Part shown: piece after piece, positions 1 to 10,669 of the stretch
Position numbering within the stretch: position 1 is the stretch's first letter
Layout: each line of letters begins with the position of its first letter
Assembly (NCBI GenBank): GCA_022376925.1
Contig: JAIOJX010000024.1
Location: forward strand, 167,927,608 to 167,991,607
Source of the DNA: Tragulus kanchil
Taxonomy: Eukaryota > Chordata > Mammalia > Artiodactyla > Tragulidae
Direction of reading: 5' to 3'
Length of the DNA stretch: 64,000 nt
Notes under the pieces: model-generated
Database searches by the model: none
The model's input: only the letters and a program-made list of their open reading frames with translations
Told to the model about the DNA's origin: nothing
Translations under genes and position numbers: made by a program

Positions 1-138
1 AAACGTTAGGAATACTTAGAAAGGGTCAAAGAAGAGCAGCATACAAAATAGGACAGGTACTCCTGACTCCATTATCCTTCCCGTGCCCTGTTTAGTGAAG
101 GGCTGAATGTCAGGTCACGAGAATGAAAATTTCAGTAC

Positions 139-315
139 CGTCCAAGGGGATCCCCAGGAAGACCGTGTTGGAGGTGTCCAGCATGATGCGCCGCATGAGG
201 GTCAGCACGTCCACATAGCCCGAGTCGTTGCGGACCTCCTCCAGCCTGTCCAGATGCTTGGTGATGGAATCAGCACAGATGGTCACCATGCGCACCAGGC
301 CCGGGCCGGACAGAG
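139..315 (-). CDS. CYP19A1: CYP19A1 coding exon V (aromatase, about residues 151-209)
   Basis: Read on the minus strand, this stretch encodes an aromatase segment that starts [15 protein letters not shown] and ends near FLGIPLD; it matches mammalian aromatase from about residue 151. Aromatase is the endoplasmic-reticulum P450 that converts androgens to oestrogens. The exon has a good acceptor (CCCCTTCAG at its upper end) and a GT donor (GTACTG) at its lower end. Its length of 177 bp equals that of human exon V. The frame is open, and the phase joins exon IV (one base of the Ala codon) and the next exon (one base of the Glu codon). Compared with cattle as I remember it, a few residues differ (for example RNDSGY where cattle has CNDLGY). 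This is the only coding exon in the window that is not duplicated. Later exons (VI to X, including the haem-binding cysteine) are outside the window. Confidence 0.95.
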
Positions 316-805
316 CTGAAGGGGACACAGCAGAGTCAGCTGCCTCCAGCTCTGGGCACACACAGGATCAGGCAGTTTTGGCTTTTTATGTTTAGAGCTC
401 AACTGACTACAAATTTTTATTCAATATGTGGGTAGAATTTTTCATTCTCTTTTTTATACTTTTTCTGTATTCTCTTGATTTTCCACTAGCAGGTTATCAC
501 ATTCATAGTTTAAAAAAATGAAAGAAGACATATTTTTAAAATGAATTACTCAAAATTACACTTTTTTCATATAATAACAAGTCATTTGTGAGACTGCAAA
601 TGAACCATGTAATACTTGTGGTCATAAATCACAAATATGTGATTTTGCATATTTATGGTATACTCCTCCTGAAGAAGATTTGGATTTTGTAGTGGGATAT
701 TTTGTTTCAATGGGTGGGAGAATATTGCTACAGAACTATTCAAATTGGATTTTACTGTTTTGATCTAAGATGCTTTCTATTGAATTATAGGTTATTTTTT
801 GTCCT

Positions 806-1045
806 TTTTTCATTAATTAATTTTTTAATTGAAGGATAGTTGTTTTACAGAATGTTGTTGGTTTCTGCCAAACAGCAGCATGAATCAGCCATGGGCATGC
901 ATGTGTCCCCTCCGTCTGGAACTTCCCTCCCGTCTCCCTCCCCATCCCATTTCTCTAGGTTGTTACAGAGTCACTGTTTGAGGTCTCGGAGTCTTACAAC
1001 AAATTCCAGTTGGCTATCTGTTTTACATATGGTAATGTAAATAGA
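806..1045 (-). mobile_element. L1 3' end fragment, antisense
   Basis: The sequence after a T/A-rich stretch (TTAATTGAAGGATAGTTG, then TTTCTGCCAAACAGCAGCATGAATC) resembles the 3' end of ruminant L1 elements read in reverse. A second copy lies at 1892-2131 through duplication D1. A short reading frame across it is not a gene. Confidence 0.6.
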
Positions 1046-1090
1046 TTATTTCTGTAAAATTCTAGTTTTCTAAATTACCAAACGTTTTTT

Positions 1091-1296
1091 ATTGTTTAGT
1101 CACTAAGTCATGTCTGACTCTTTGCAACACCATGGACTGTAGTTCTCCAGGCTTCTCTGTCCATGGAATTTTCCAGGCAAGAATGCTGGAGCGAGTTTCC
1201 ATTTCCTTCTCCAGCGTGTCTTCCTGACCCAGAGATCAAAGCTATGTCTCCTGCTTGGCAGGCAGATTCTTTACCACTGAGCCAACTGGGAAGCCC
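1091..1296 (-). mobile_element. Bov-tA/Bov-A SINE, antisense
   Basis: It shows the familiar ruminant SINE wording: AAGTCATGTCTGACTC, CCATGGACTGTAG, then a tRNA-like end with TTTACCACTGAGCCA and GGGAAGCCC. A second copy lies at 2177-2382 through duplication D1. Confidence 0.88.
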
Positions 1297-1891
1297 TTAC
1301 AAAATATAACCTTCTCTTAATCTTAGTTTCTTTTCAGACTACAACCATTTATTGTACTCAATAAATGAATGTCATAAGAGCGAACCAAATCCTTGTTTGA
1401 GCAATCTTCCTCATAGAATTGGGCACTCTTTCAGAGCAGTGATAACCGATGAGCTTTATATTTCTTCAAGTCCTTAGTACATGGAGACTCTCCGTGTGTG
1501 TCTGTCAAAGAGAGGAACGCAGTGAACCTGGTGTAGTGAGCTGGCTCTGTTCTTTCCCTTTGCTCTGCTGCTGCCTTAGCAGTCCTGATGGAGGAGATGT
1601 AACATGAGAGTTTAACTCTTAAAATCCCTTCTCTACTGTTGTAAGTTTTCTTTAGGAGTAATTGTTGTTTTATGTCTTTTTTTTTTTTCAGACTTGCTGT
1701 TAAACTCAGAGTGCTCAAACGAAACAAGTCAGTTGTGCTGAAGAAGCCCCTGAAGACACACTTTGTAAAAGTGGGATATTTTTTTTTTTTGGGCAATGGG
1801 TGGGAGAATATTGCTACAGAACTATTCAAATTGGATTTTACTGTTTTGATCTAAGATGCTTTCTATTGAATTATAGGTTATTTTTTGTCCT

Positions 1892-2131
1892 TTTTTCATT
1901 AATTAATTTTTTAATTGAAGGATAGTTGTTTTACAGAATGTTGTTGGTTTCTGCCAAACAGCAGCATGAATCAGCCATGGGCATGCATGTGTCCCCTCCG
2001 TCTGGAACTTCCCTCCCGTCTCCCTCCCCATCCCATTTCTCTAGGTTGTTACAGAGTCACTGTTTGAGGTCTTGGAGTCTTACAACAAATTCCAGTTGGC
2101 TATCTGTTTTACATATGGTAATGTAAATAGA
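1892..2131 (-). mobile_element. L1 3' end fragment, antisense (D1 copy)
   Basis: This is the right-hand copy of the L1 fragment at 806-1045. It differs at one visible base (T at 2073). Confidence 0.6.
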
Positions 2132-2176
2132 TTATTTCTGTAAAATTCTAGTTTTCTAAATTACCAAACGTTTTTT

Positions 2177-2382
2177 ATTGTTTAGTCACTAAGTCATGTC
2201 TGACTCTTTGCAACACCATGGACTGTAGTTCTCCAGGCTTCTCTGTCCATGGAATTTTCCAGGCAAGAATGCTGGAGCGAGTTTCCATTTCCTTCTCCAG
2301 CGTGTCTTCCTGACCCAGAGATCAAAGCTATGTCTCCTGCTTGGCAGGCAGATTCTTTACCACTGAGCCAACTGGGAAGCCC
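2177..2382 (-). mobile_element. Bov-tA/Bov-A SINE, antisense (D1 copy)
   Basis: This is the right-hand copy of the SINE at 1091-1296, carried by the duplication and not a separate insertion. Confidence 0.88.
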
Positions 2383-3089
2383 TTACAAAATATAACCTTC
2401 TCTTAATCTTAGTTTCTTTTCAGACTACAACCATTTATTGTACTCAATAAATGAATGTCATAAGAGCGAACCAAATCCTTGTTTGAGCAATCTTCCTCAT
2501 AGAATTGGGCACTCTTTCAGAGCAGTGATAACCGATGAGCTTTATATTTCTTCAAGTCCTTAGTACATGGAGACTCTCCGTGTGTGTCTGTCAAAGAGAG
2601 GAACGCAGTGAACCTGGTGTAGTGAGCTGGCTCTGTTCTTTCCCTTTGCTCTGCTGCTGCCTTAGCAGTCCTGATGGAGGAGATGTAACATGAGAGTTTA
2701 ACTCTTAAAATCCCTTCTCTACTGTTGTAAGTTTTCTTTAGGAGTAATTGTTGTTTTATGTCTTTTTTTTTTTTCAGACTTGCTGTTAAACTCAGAGTGC
2801 TCAAACGAAACAAGTCAGTTGTGCTGAAGAAGCCCCTGAAGACACACTTTGCAAATAAGAAGGAGACCTGGTAAGAGACTCAGCATTTCTACCCATGTGT
2901 AAAAAGGAGGTTTGGCTTGGCCACACATTTTCTGACTTAAGGAAGGACTTGGCGATACGGATGGTGGGGGTGCTGCTTCCCGGGTGACTGGCACATCCAC
3001 AAGTGGGAAAAATGATTCCTTAATGAATTAATCCTTTGCATGAAAGGGTTGACCTTGAATATCAGTCCCAGGCTGACTTCTGATTTGTC

Positions 3090-3285
3090 TCCTGATGGCT
3101 CAAATGGTAAAGACTCTGCCTGAAACGCTGGAGACCTGGGTTCAATCCCTGGGTGGGGAAGATCCCCTGGAGAGGGAATTGGCTACCCACTCCAGTCCTC
3201 TTGCCTGGAGAATTCTATGTACAGAGGAGCCTAGCAGACATGGGATCACAAAGAGTCGGACCCAACTGAGAGACTAACTTTCACT
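3090..3285 (+). mobile_element. Bov-tA SINE
   Basis: It has a tRNA-like head (GGCTCAAATGGTAAAGACTC, GGGTTCAATCCC), then the Bov-A body (AGAGGAGCCTAGCAGACATG, AGTCGGACCCAACTGAGAGA). Its last bases form the left boundary of duplication D2. Confidence 0.9.
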
Positions 3286-5440
3286 TTCAAGAACTTGAAG
3301 CCGCGTTTCAAACATATAAACAGGATGTAATAGCACTGATAGGGCCGTGGGCCAAGGAAGGTGGGCAGCCTCTAGAAGCTGGAAAGGGCAAAGAAACATT
3401 TTTTCCCTAGGTCCTCCAGAAGGAATATAGCTTTGCCAGTATCTTGATTTTTATCCTGTGAGACCAACCTTAGACTTTGGACCTGTAAAACTATAAGATA
3501 ATGAATGTGTGGTTTGAACCAAAGACTTCAACTCTAGCTACAGATGATAAAGAAGGAAATTACTAGATAAGGATGTTTGGAGTCTAGTTTCTGCTCTTCC
3601 TACCTGGCTCTGTTGCCTTGGGGGAAAGTCACAAGCTCTCTAGAAATGTGTTTACTTAAGTATGAAACTCAGGCTGGAAGAGATAACATATGCTGCCATT
3701 CACAGTTCTAAAATTCTCTAAGTTACTGGCAAATTGCTTTCTGTTAAAACAGCTGGGATGTCAGCCCAACATTTTGTCTCTGTTAAATCAACGTATGACT
3801 GACATAGTAAGTTCTTAATCGGAGTGGCATTAAGTGTTTAGAGAGCCAGTTCTTCTTTACATCCTTGAGATGGACGTAGCAGCAGGAAGCAGCACCCAGG
3901 CCATAGTGGTTAAATATATAGGCTCTGAGATTGTCTTCTGTGCTAGCATTTATTAATGGCGGAAATTGGGCAAGATAGTTAGCCTCTTTATGCCTCAAGT
4001 TGTCTCATTTGCAATATGTAGGTGGTATTGTTTACCACATGGGGTTGCTGTGGACCTAAGTATTGAGCGTTTAAGACAGTGCCTACTACATAGTACATAG
4101 TGAATGTTAGCTCTAACCGTTTTAAAACTGAAGCAGCAGAAGGTGAAAATGATTCCATGACAGGCATATTCACAGACAAAGCAGCAGAATGTACCCGGCA
4201 CCTGAATACCTTTTGTAAAGAAAGGTCGGACAGCTTTCCAGAGTGCTGGATTATTGTTAAATATGATGCCTTTCTCGTGCATGCCGATGAATTGCAACCC
4301 AAGTTTGCTGCCAAATCGAGATATGTAGTGACTGCTGCGTGGAACATGCTTGAGAGACTAACTTTCACTTTCAAGAACTTGAAGCCGCGTTTCAAACATA
4401 TAAACAGGATGTAATAGCACTGATAGGGCCGTGGGCCAAGGAAGGTGGGCAGCCTCTAGAAGCTGGAAAGGGCAAAGAAACATTTTTTCCCTAGGTCCTC
4501 CAGAAGGAATATAGCTTTGCCAGTATCTTGATTTTTATCCTGTGAGACCAACCTTAGACTTTGGACCTGTAAAACTATAAGATAATGAATGTGTGGTTTG
4601 AACCAAAGACTTCAACTCTAGCTACAGATGATAAAGAAGGAAATTACTAGATAAGGATGTTTGGAGTCTAGTTTCTGCTCTTCCTACCTGGCTCTGTTGC
4701 CTTGGGGGAAAGTCACAAGCTCTCTAGAAATGTGTTTACTTAAGTATGAAACTCAGGCTGGAAGAGATAACATATGCTGCCATTCACAGTTCTAAAATTC
4801 TCTAAGTTACTGGCAAATTGCTTTCTGTTAAAACAGCTGGGATGTCAGCCCAACATTTTGTCTCTGTTAAATCAACGTATGACTGACATAGTAAGTTCTT
4901 AATCGGAGTGGCATTAAGTGTTTAGAGAGCCAGTTCTTCTTTACATCCTTGAGATGGACGTAGCAGCAGGAAGCAGCACCCAGGCCATAGTGGTTAAATA
5001 TATAGGCTCTGAGATTGTCTTCTGTGCTAGCATTTATTAATGGCGGAAATTGGGCAAGATAGTTAGCCTCTTTATGCCTCAAGTTGTCTCATTTGCAATA
5101 TGTAGGTGGTATTGTTTACCACATGGGGTTGCTGTGGACCTAAGTATTGAGCGTTTAAGACAGTGCCTACTACATAGTACATAGTGAATGTTAGCTCTAA
5201 CCGTTTTAAAACTGAAGCAGCAGAAGGTGAAAATGATTCCATGACAGGCATATTCACAGACAAAGCAGCAGAATGTACCCGGCACCTGAATACCTTTTGT
5301 AAAGAAAGGTCGGACAGCTTTCCAGAGTGCTGGATTATTGTTAAATATGATGCCTTTCTCGTGCATGCCGATGAATTGCAACCCAAGTTTGCTGCCAAAT
5401 CGAGATATGTAGTGACTGTGCTTCATGACGTGGAACATGC
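3268..5440 (+). repeat. Direct duplication D2 (3268-4351 / 4352-5440)
   Basis: Offset 1084 bp. The left copy ends inside exon IV of CYP19A1: about 7 bp are missing near 4335, and it breaks off at the exon's 5' edge, joining directly to the tail of the Bov-tA SINE. The right copy carries the intact exon. This placement inside an exon argues against a tolerated genomic duplication. Confidence 0.93.
4210..4354 (-). pseudogene. CYP19A1: Truncated copy of CYP19A1 exon IV (first of three)
   Basis: This is the left-hand copy of exon IV inside duplication D2. The donor side (GTATTC after the AAAG) is present. Near 4335 about 7 bases are missing compared with the intact copy, which breaks the frame. 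At 4351-4354 the sequence changes abruptly into SINE tail before the acceptor is reached, so it cannot splice as a normal exon. I interpret it as an assembly duplicate, not a real exon or a processed pseudogene, because it keeps its flanking intron on the donor side. Confidence 0.85.
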
Positions 5441-5448
5441 TTGAGGAC
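5294..5448 (-). CDS. CYP19A1: CYP19A1 coding exon IV, intact copy (about residues 99-150)
   Basis: On the minus strand it encodes [19 protein letters not shown] and continues through the stretch [18 protein letters not shown], matching mammalian aromatase. The C-helix WxxxR pattern (W-K-A-V-R) is present; in P450s these residues contact the haem propionates. The acceptor TGCTGCAG lies at the upper end and the donor GTATTC at the lower end. The length of 155 bp equals human exon IV, and the phase fits exons III and V. Two defective copies flank it (4210-4354 and 6387-6536), so this is the copy to use in a gene model. Confidence 0.95.
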
Positions 5449-5739
5449 CTGCAGCAAAAGCAAACCTTGGTGTTGATTTTTAAGGGTCAAGAGCTCACAG
5501 TGATGAGTTTGACTACCAGTTGTCTCTTGTAGCAAATGCAATTGATCTAGACAAAAATGTATAATTTATAGCAGATTTTATAAATACTTGTGTTAGCACA
5601 AGAATCACCTCCTCCAGTTAAAACATTTCTACCTACTAGCTCTCTGTCTGAGCATCACTAAAGATCAACACACACACACAGAGAGTTATCTGTTATTTCT
5701 GCTGCTTCTCTAACACCAAGCCTCTAAAATATTACCCGT

Positions 5740-6350
5740 TACTGTGGTCGGAGCTGCAAGGCTGTAAGAAACCCCACCCTCCACACCACCGCGTTCCCGA
5801 GAGCCTGCAGCCCCGAGGCAGCCCTCCCCCAGACGCTGCCCTCCCCCACCCTGCAGAAGCGAGCCCGGGCGTTGGGAGATGCGCGAGAAGCTGAAGTCTC
5901 ATCTCTTTCCTCTGGAAGCGGAGGTTCTGCCTTGCACCACCCGTTCCCCAGAGTCTCTCATCAGGCCTGGCCCTCCGGGGGGCATGATTCTGGGCTGAAG
6001 GCCGTCTCCTGGGCGCCTCTGCCCTGGGCGTGGCCAGCGGGCCGGGCCTGGAAGGCCTTCTGTGGCGGCGGCCGCCGCTCTCTCTCGGGGCTCCACCTCC
6101 ATCATGAGTCACCAGGGTCCCCAGGCTCCCAGAGCTCTCCCAAGACGTGGGCTGTGTGGAGCCACTGGGGAGCCCTTGCTGGGGCCGCCCGGGGACTTGG
6201 CCAACAGGCCAGGCTTCCTTGAATGTCCCAGTTCCTCTCTCACTGCTCTGCCCTCTGTGCCAACCCAGCGGTCCGGGTCCCAAGGCCTGGGCGGGGCCTT
6301 CGAGCAACTAGGAAGAAGGCCGCAGTCCCCACCCAGGACTTGCTTCTTGC
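5740..6350. other. GC-rich intronic islet (copy 1)
   Basis: The base composition changes abruptly from AT-rich to GC-rich with several CpG dinucleotides (GGCGGCGGCCGCCGC near 6064). Long open frames appear on both strands here, but they simply reflect the lack of AT-rich stop codons. There is no start context, splice structure or protein similarity I recognise. The same stretch recurs at 6828-7440, and its right part again at 8250-8500. Confidence 0.5.
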
Positions 6351-6386
6351 CCCAAATTCTAGTCAATGTACCCGGCACCTGAATAC

Positions 6387-6536
6387 CTTTTGTAAAGAAA
6401 GGTCGACGCTTTCAGAGTGCTGGATTATTGTTAAATATGATGCCTTTCGTGCATGCCGATGAATTGCAACCCAAGTTTGCTGCCAAATCGAGATATGTAG
6501 TGACTGTGCTTCATGACGTGGAACATGCTTGAGGAC
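6387..6536 (-). pseudogene. CYP19A1: Frameshifted copy of CYP19A1 exon IV (third of three)
   Basis: This copy keeps both splice sites but is 150 instead of 155 bp. Three bases are lost around 6404-6412 and two around 6448. The net change of five breaks the reading frame. The losses are concentrated in the first hundred bases after the junction at 6363, as expected for a low-quality sequence end. It is most likely an assembly duplicate of 5294-5448. Confidence 0.85.
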
Positions 6537-6827
6537 CTGCAGCAAAAGCAAACCTTGGTGTTGATTTTTAAGGGTCAAGAGCTCACAGTGATGAGTTTGA
6601 CTACCAGTTGTCTCTTGTAGCAAATGCAATTGATCTAGACAAAAATGTATAATTTATAGCAGATTTTATAAATACTTGTGTTAGCACAAGAATCACCTCC
6701 TCCAGTTAAAACATTTCTACCTACTAGCTCTCTGTCTGAGCATCACTAAAGATCAACACACACACACAGAGAGTTATCTGTTATTTCTGCTGCTTCTCTA
6801 ACACCAAGCCTCTAAAATATTACCCGT

Positions 6828-7440
6828 TACTGTGGTCGGAGCTGCAAGGCTGTAAGAAACCCCACCCTCCACACCACCGCGTTCCCGAGAGCCTGCAGCC
6901 CCGAGGCAGCCCTCCCCCAGACGCTGCCCTCCCCCACCCTGCAGAAGCGAGCCCGGGCGTTGGGAGATGCGCGAGAAGCTGAAGTCTCATCTCTTTCCTC
7001 TGGAAGCGGAGGTTCTGCCTTGCACCACCCGTTCCCCAGAGTCTCTCATCAGGCCTGGCCCTCCGGGGGGCATGATTCTGGGCTGAAGGCCGTCTCCTGG
7101 GCGCCTCTGCCCTGGGCGTGGCCAGCGGGCCGGGCCTGGAAGGCCTTCTGTGGAGGCGGCGGCCGCTCTCTCTCGGGGCTCCACCTCCATCATGAGTCAC
7201 CAGGGTCCCCAGGCTCCCAGAGCTCTCCCAAGACGTGGGCTGTGTGGAGCCACTGGGGAGCCCTTGCTGGGGCCGCCCGGGGACTTGGCCAACAGGCCAG
7301 GCTTCCTTGAATGTCCCAGTTCCTCTCTCACTGCTCTGCCCTCTGTGCCAACCCAGCGGTCCGGGTCCCAAGGCCTGGGCGGGGCCTTCGAGCAACTAGG
7401 AAGAAGGCCGCAGTCCCCCCCCCCCCCCCCACCCAGGACT
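6828..7440. other. GC-rich intronic islet (copy 2, from D3)
   Basis: Right-hand copy of 5740-6350. It differs by rearranged GGC/GGA triplets near 7151-7166 and by a long C-run at 7417-7430. Confidence 0.5.
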
Positions 7441-7630
7441 TGCTTCTTGCCCCAAATTCTAGTCTAATTTGAGGGCGATAAGGCAATGAGCCTTGTAAAA
7501 TACTGTGATTTCATAAGCGAAGACATCCTGGGGCCTCTCTCTGTGAGGTTAATATTGTCTTCTTGGGACAGTGGTACGGAATTCTGCAGAGAGATTCACT
7601 TTGTTGAAAAGATATTTTATTAAGACTGCC

Positions 7631-7804
7631 TGGGACTTCCCTGGTGGTCCAGTGGTTACGACTCTGTGCTTCTAATGCAGGGGGCCTGGGTCTGAGCCCT
7701 GGTCAGGGAACTAGATCCCACATGCCACGACCAAGACCCAGTGCAGCCAAATTAAGATAAATAAAGCAATAATGAAAATAAATAAATAAATAAAAAATAA
7801 AAGA
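7631..7804 (+). mobile_element. tRNA-derived SINE (CHR/Bov-tA type)
   Basis: The head GGGACTTCCCTGGTGGTCC with an A-box-like TGGTCCAGTGG is followed by a B-box-like region and an A-rich tail with AATAAATAAATAAA. Copied at 8688-8861 by D4. Confidence 0.85.
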
Positions 7805-8687
7805 GACTGTAAGTTAGGATACGGCATTGGAAGGCAAAATGGATTATATAGATAATTTAATAATTGAGAGGATAAAGGGCGGGTAGATAGTTATTGTCTT
7901 CAGGATAAAAGTGGGGCGGGTCTACAGGATGGTGGGCACGGGCAGCGCAGGGAAAGGCTGAGAGGAAAAGCTGAGATGAGCCTGTGTCTGTGGGGGTTTA
8001 TGGAGGAAAGGGATCCCGGTTCACTGCTCAGGACAAGAGGGACTTTGGAAGAAAAGAATGTCTGTTGGGAACGCTAGAAGGTGAAAACTAGGCATAGGTC
8101 GTTTAATTTTCATCTACCCAGAGAAAAGGAAGAAAATCTGCAGGTGAAGGCATTTCCTGTGGAAAAGGGACCGAGGCTGGAAAAGGTGAGTGCAGGCCCC
8201 GGGCAGAAGTAGCTCGCCTCGGTGAGGGCCGCGTGGCGTCTGTGCCCCCCCCACCTCCATCATGAGTCACCAGGGTCCCCAGGCTCCCGGGCTCTCCCAA
8301 GACGTGGGCTGTGTGGAGCCACTGGGGAGCCCTTGCTGGGCCGCCGGGGACTTGGCCAACAGGCCAGGCTTCCTTGAATGTCCCAGTTCCTCTCTCACTG
8401 CTCTGCCCTCTGTGCCAACCCAGCGGTCCGGGTCCCAAGGCCTGGGCGGGGCCTTCGAGCAACTAGGAAGAAGGCCGCAGTCCGCCACCCAGGACTTGCT
8501 TCTTGCCCCAAATTCTAGTCTAATTTGAGGGCGATAAGGCAATGAGCCTTGTAAAATACTGTGATTTCATAAGCGAAGACATCCTGGGGCCTCTCTCTGT
8601 GAGGTTAATATTGTCTTCTTGGGACAGTGGTACGGAATTCTGCAGAGAGATTCACTTTGTTGAAAAGATATTTTATTAAGACTGCCT

Positions 8688-8861
8688 GGGACTTCCCTGG
8701 TGGTCCAGTGGTTACGACTCTGTGCTTCTAATGCAGGGGGCCTGGGTCTGAGCCCTGGTCAGGGAACTAGATCCCACATGCCACGACCAAGACCCAGTGC
8801 AGCCAAATTAAGATAAATAAAGCAATAATGAAAATAAATAAATAAATAAAAAATAAAAGAG
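8688..8861 (+). mobile_element. tRNA-derived SINE (D4 copy)
   Basis: Right-hand copy of 7631-7804, carried by the duplication. Confidence 0.85.
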
Positions 8862-10119
8862 ACTGTAAGTTAGGATACGGCATTGGAAGGCAAAATGGAT
8901 TATATAGATAATTTAATAATTGAGAGGATAAAGGGCGGGTAGATAGTTATTGTCTTCAGGATAAAAGTGGGGCGGGTCTACAGGATGGTGGGCACGGGCA
9001 GCGCAGGGAAAGGCTGAGAGGAAAAGCTGAGATGAGCCTGTGTCTGTGGGGGTTTATGGAGGAAAGGGATCCCGGTTCACTGCTCAGGACAAGAGGGACT
9101 TTGGAAGAAAAGAATGTCTGTTGGGAACGCTAGAAGGTGAAAACTAGGCATAGGTCGTTTAATTTTCATCTACCCAGAGAAAAGGAAGAAAATCTGCAGG
9201 TGAAGGCATTTCCTGTGGAAAAGGGACCGAGGCTGGAAAAGGTGAGTGCAGGCCCCGGGCAGAAGTAGCTCGCCTCGGTGAGGGCCGCGTGGCGTCTGTG
9301 CCCGCGATGAGCAGAGAGGTCAGGAAGCGGCAAGTCCAGCACGCCCTCTGTGGCTGACCTCTGTATGGAGAGTGGGACGGAGGGGGTATGAGCCCACATG
9401 GGGTGGGGTTCGTCAGAACATACGAAGACATAAGCAGGACACGTGTGGTATTTATAGGTCCACTGTGTTCCTAAGGGCCAAGATCTGTACAATAGGCGAA
9501 GACCAAACAGAAACACCACTTGGCGAAATCAAACAAGATCACCTAAAGCCACAGGAGGAAGTGAGTTCAGTGAGGACCCAAGGCAGACAGACCAGGGCCG
9601 GAGGAGGTACAGAAAGCCACCTCCACATCCTTCCCATAGGAGTGCCTGGTTTTAAGAAGTGAGAAGGGAAAATGAAGTCACGTCTCAGCCACCTCGCCCT
9701 AAGGTCCGGGCTTCTTATGTGCAGCCCTGCCGATGCTCCTCTGTGGCACCCGGCCCTCAGGAGACAAGAGCACTGCAGAGCCTGTGCTCAGGCACCCACG
9801 AGGCCTCAGGTTGCACCTTCCACCTCCCTGTGTGAGCACAGCTGTTGGAAGCATGTTAACCAGACTTCTGTGTGGGGCAGGACAACAGGGTTTATGTCAC
9901 AGTGTTTACACGTGGACCATACAGCCCAGTGTGCATCCCTCTTAGTAGCATGCAAGTCTGGCAGAGTGATTTCCCTCCATCCATGTGTCTGCAACTTCAG
10001 AATATTTCCACTTGAGTATAATGGACAGCCATTTTTCTTAGAGATAATCTGAAACAGGAAACAGTTTGGGCATTAAAAAGAGGGGCAATGTGGTCAGCAG
10101 AGAATTAGGAGAGGGTTTT

Positions 10120-10395
10120 GGCATTGCAGCTGCTAGAGCGCGCAGCACGTCAGTGCAGGGCGAGCTGGGTGGGCCGTGATTCAGCCGGGTTCACCAGGAA
10201 GGGGCCGGAGCGTGAGAGACGCCCGCCTCGCGCTCCGCCGCGGAGCCGCCGCAGGCAGCGCCAAAATGCTGCCGCCCGTCCACTCCGGCTCAGGAGCCCA
10301 CCTGCTCGTCCGCTAGGGGCGCTGGAAGAGACCTTCCGGAGCTTTCCCCGTCCCGCGAGTCCACGGCCAGAGTGGAGTTCAGAGATACAGACCAC
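10120..10395. other. CpG-rich intronic islet
   Basis: CpG dinucleotides are dense from GCGCGCAGCACGTCAG to CGTCCCGCGAGTCCACG, in otherwise AT-rich surroundings. No exon structure or known protein is visible. It could be a small CpG island or the remains of a GC-rich insertion. Confidence 0.45.
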
Positions 10396-10561
10396 AGGAT
10401 CAGAAAGGGCCCACGTATTTGAGCAGAGGAATAAAAAGAAAATATGCACATTATACCAGGAAAGAAAAATATACTTATTTTTAAATAGAATTTTTGTTTG
10501 ACGTGGACCATTTTAAGTTTTACTGAATCTATTACAGTACTGTCTCTGTTTTCTGTTTTGT

Positions 10562-10669
10562 TTTTGGCTTCAAGGCAAATGGGATCTTCGCTCCCCAGTC
10601 GGGGAGGGAGCCCACACTGCCTGCACTGGCAGGTGAGGTCTTAACCACTGGAGTGCCAGGGAAGTCCCT
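10562..10669 (-). mobile_element. tRNA-derived SINE fragment, antisense
   Basis: It ends in TTAACCACTGGAGTGCCAGG followed by GAAGTCCC, the reversed tRNA-like head of CHR/Bov-tA SINEs. Confidence 0.75.

Larger units (their letters stand above)
692..2852 (+). repeat. Direct duplication D1 (692-1770 / 1771-2852)
   Basis: The block repeats with an offset of 1086 bp. The copies agree almost completely; one C/T difference is visible (987 against 2073). At the junction (1771-1796) the second copy has a T-run and small indels relative to 692-720. After 2851 the right copy continues into unique sequence. Confidence 0.93.
316..4209 (-). other. CYP19A1: CYP19A1 intron between exons IV and V (with duplications)
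   Basis: Non-coding. It contains an antisense L1 3' piece, Bov-A type SINEs and duplication D1. From about 3300 upward it enters duplication D2. Without the duplicated kilobase the intron would be about 2.8 kb. Positions 316-690 and 2856-3085 are AT-rich unique sequence in which I see nothing else. Confidence 0.75.
5271..7463 (+). repeat. Direct duplication D3 (5271-6362 / 6363-7463)
   Basis: Offset about 1089-1099 bp, varying because of indels. It overlaps D2, so exon IV occurs three times. The right copy begins with small deletions (five bases lost inside the exon IV copy), and the copies differ in a C-run (7417-7430) and around a GGC-rich stretch (6063-6078 against 7151-7166). Confidence 0.93.
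7181..9304 (+). repeat. Direct duplication D4 (7181-8250 / 8251-9304)
   Basis: The offset falls from 1070 bp at the start to 1056 bp further in, because of small deletions in the right copy between about 8290 and 8490, next to the junction. The left copy ends in a C-run (8244-8252) where the right copy reads on into unique sequence after GTGCCCGCGATGAG. Confidence 0.9.

Noticed and set aside
1431..1829. 132-codon minus-strand frame
   Set aside because: Lies in duplicated intron sequence. Its second copy has only 98 codons because the frame depends on the junction.
5732..6382. Long overlapping frames (up to 191 codons) on both strands in the GC-rich islet
   Set aside because: Frames on both strands of GC-rich sequence arise by chance because stop codons are AT-rich. 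There is no domain, no splice structure and low-complexity composition.
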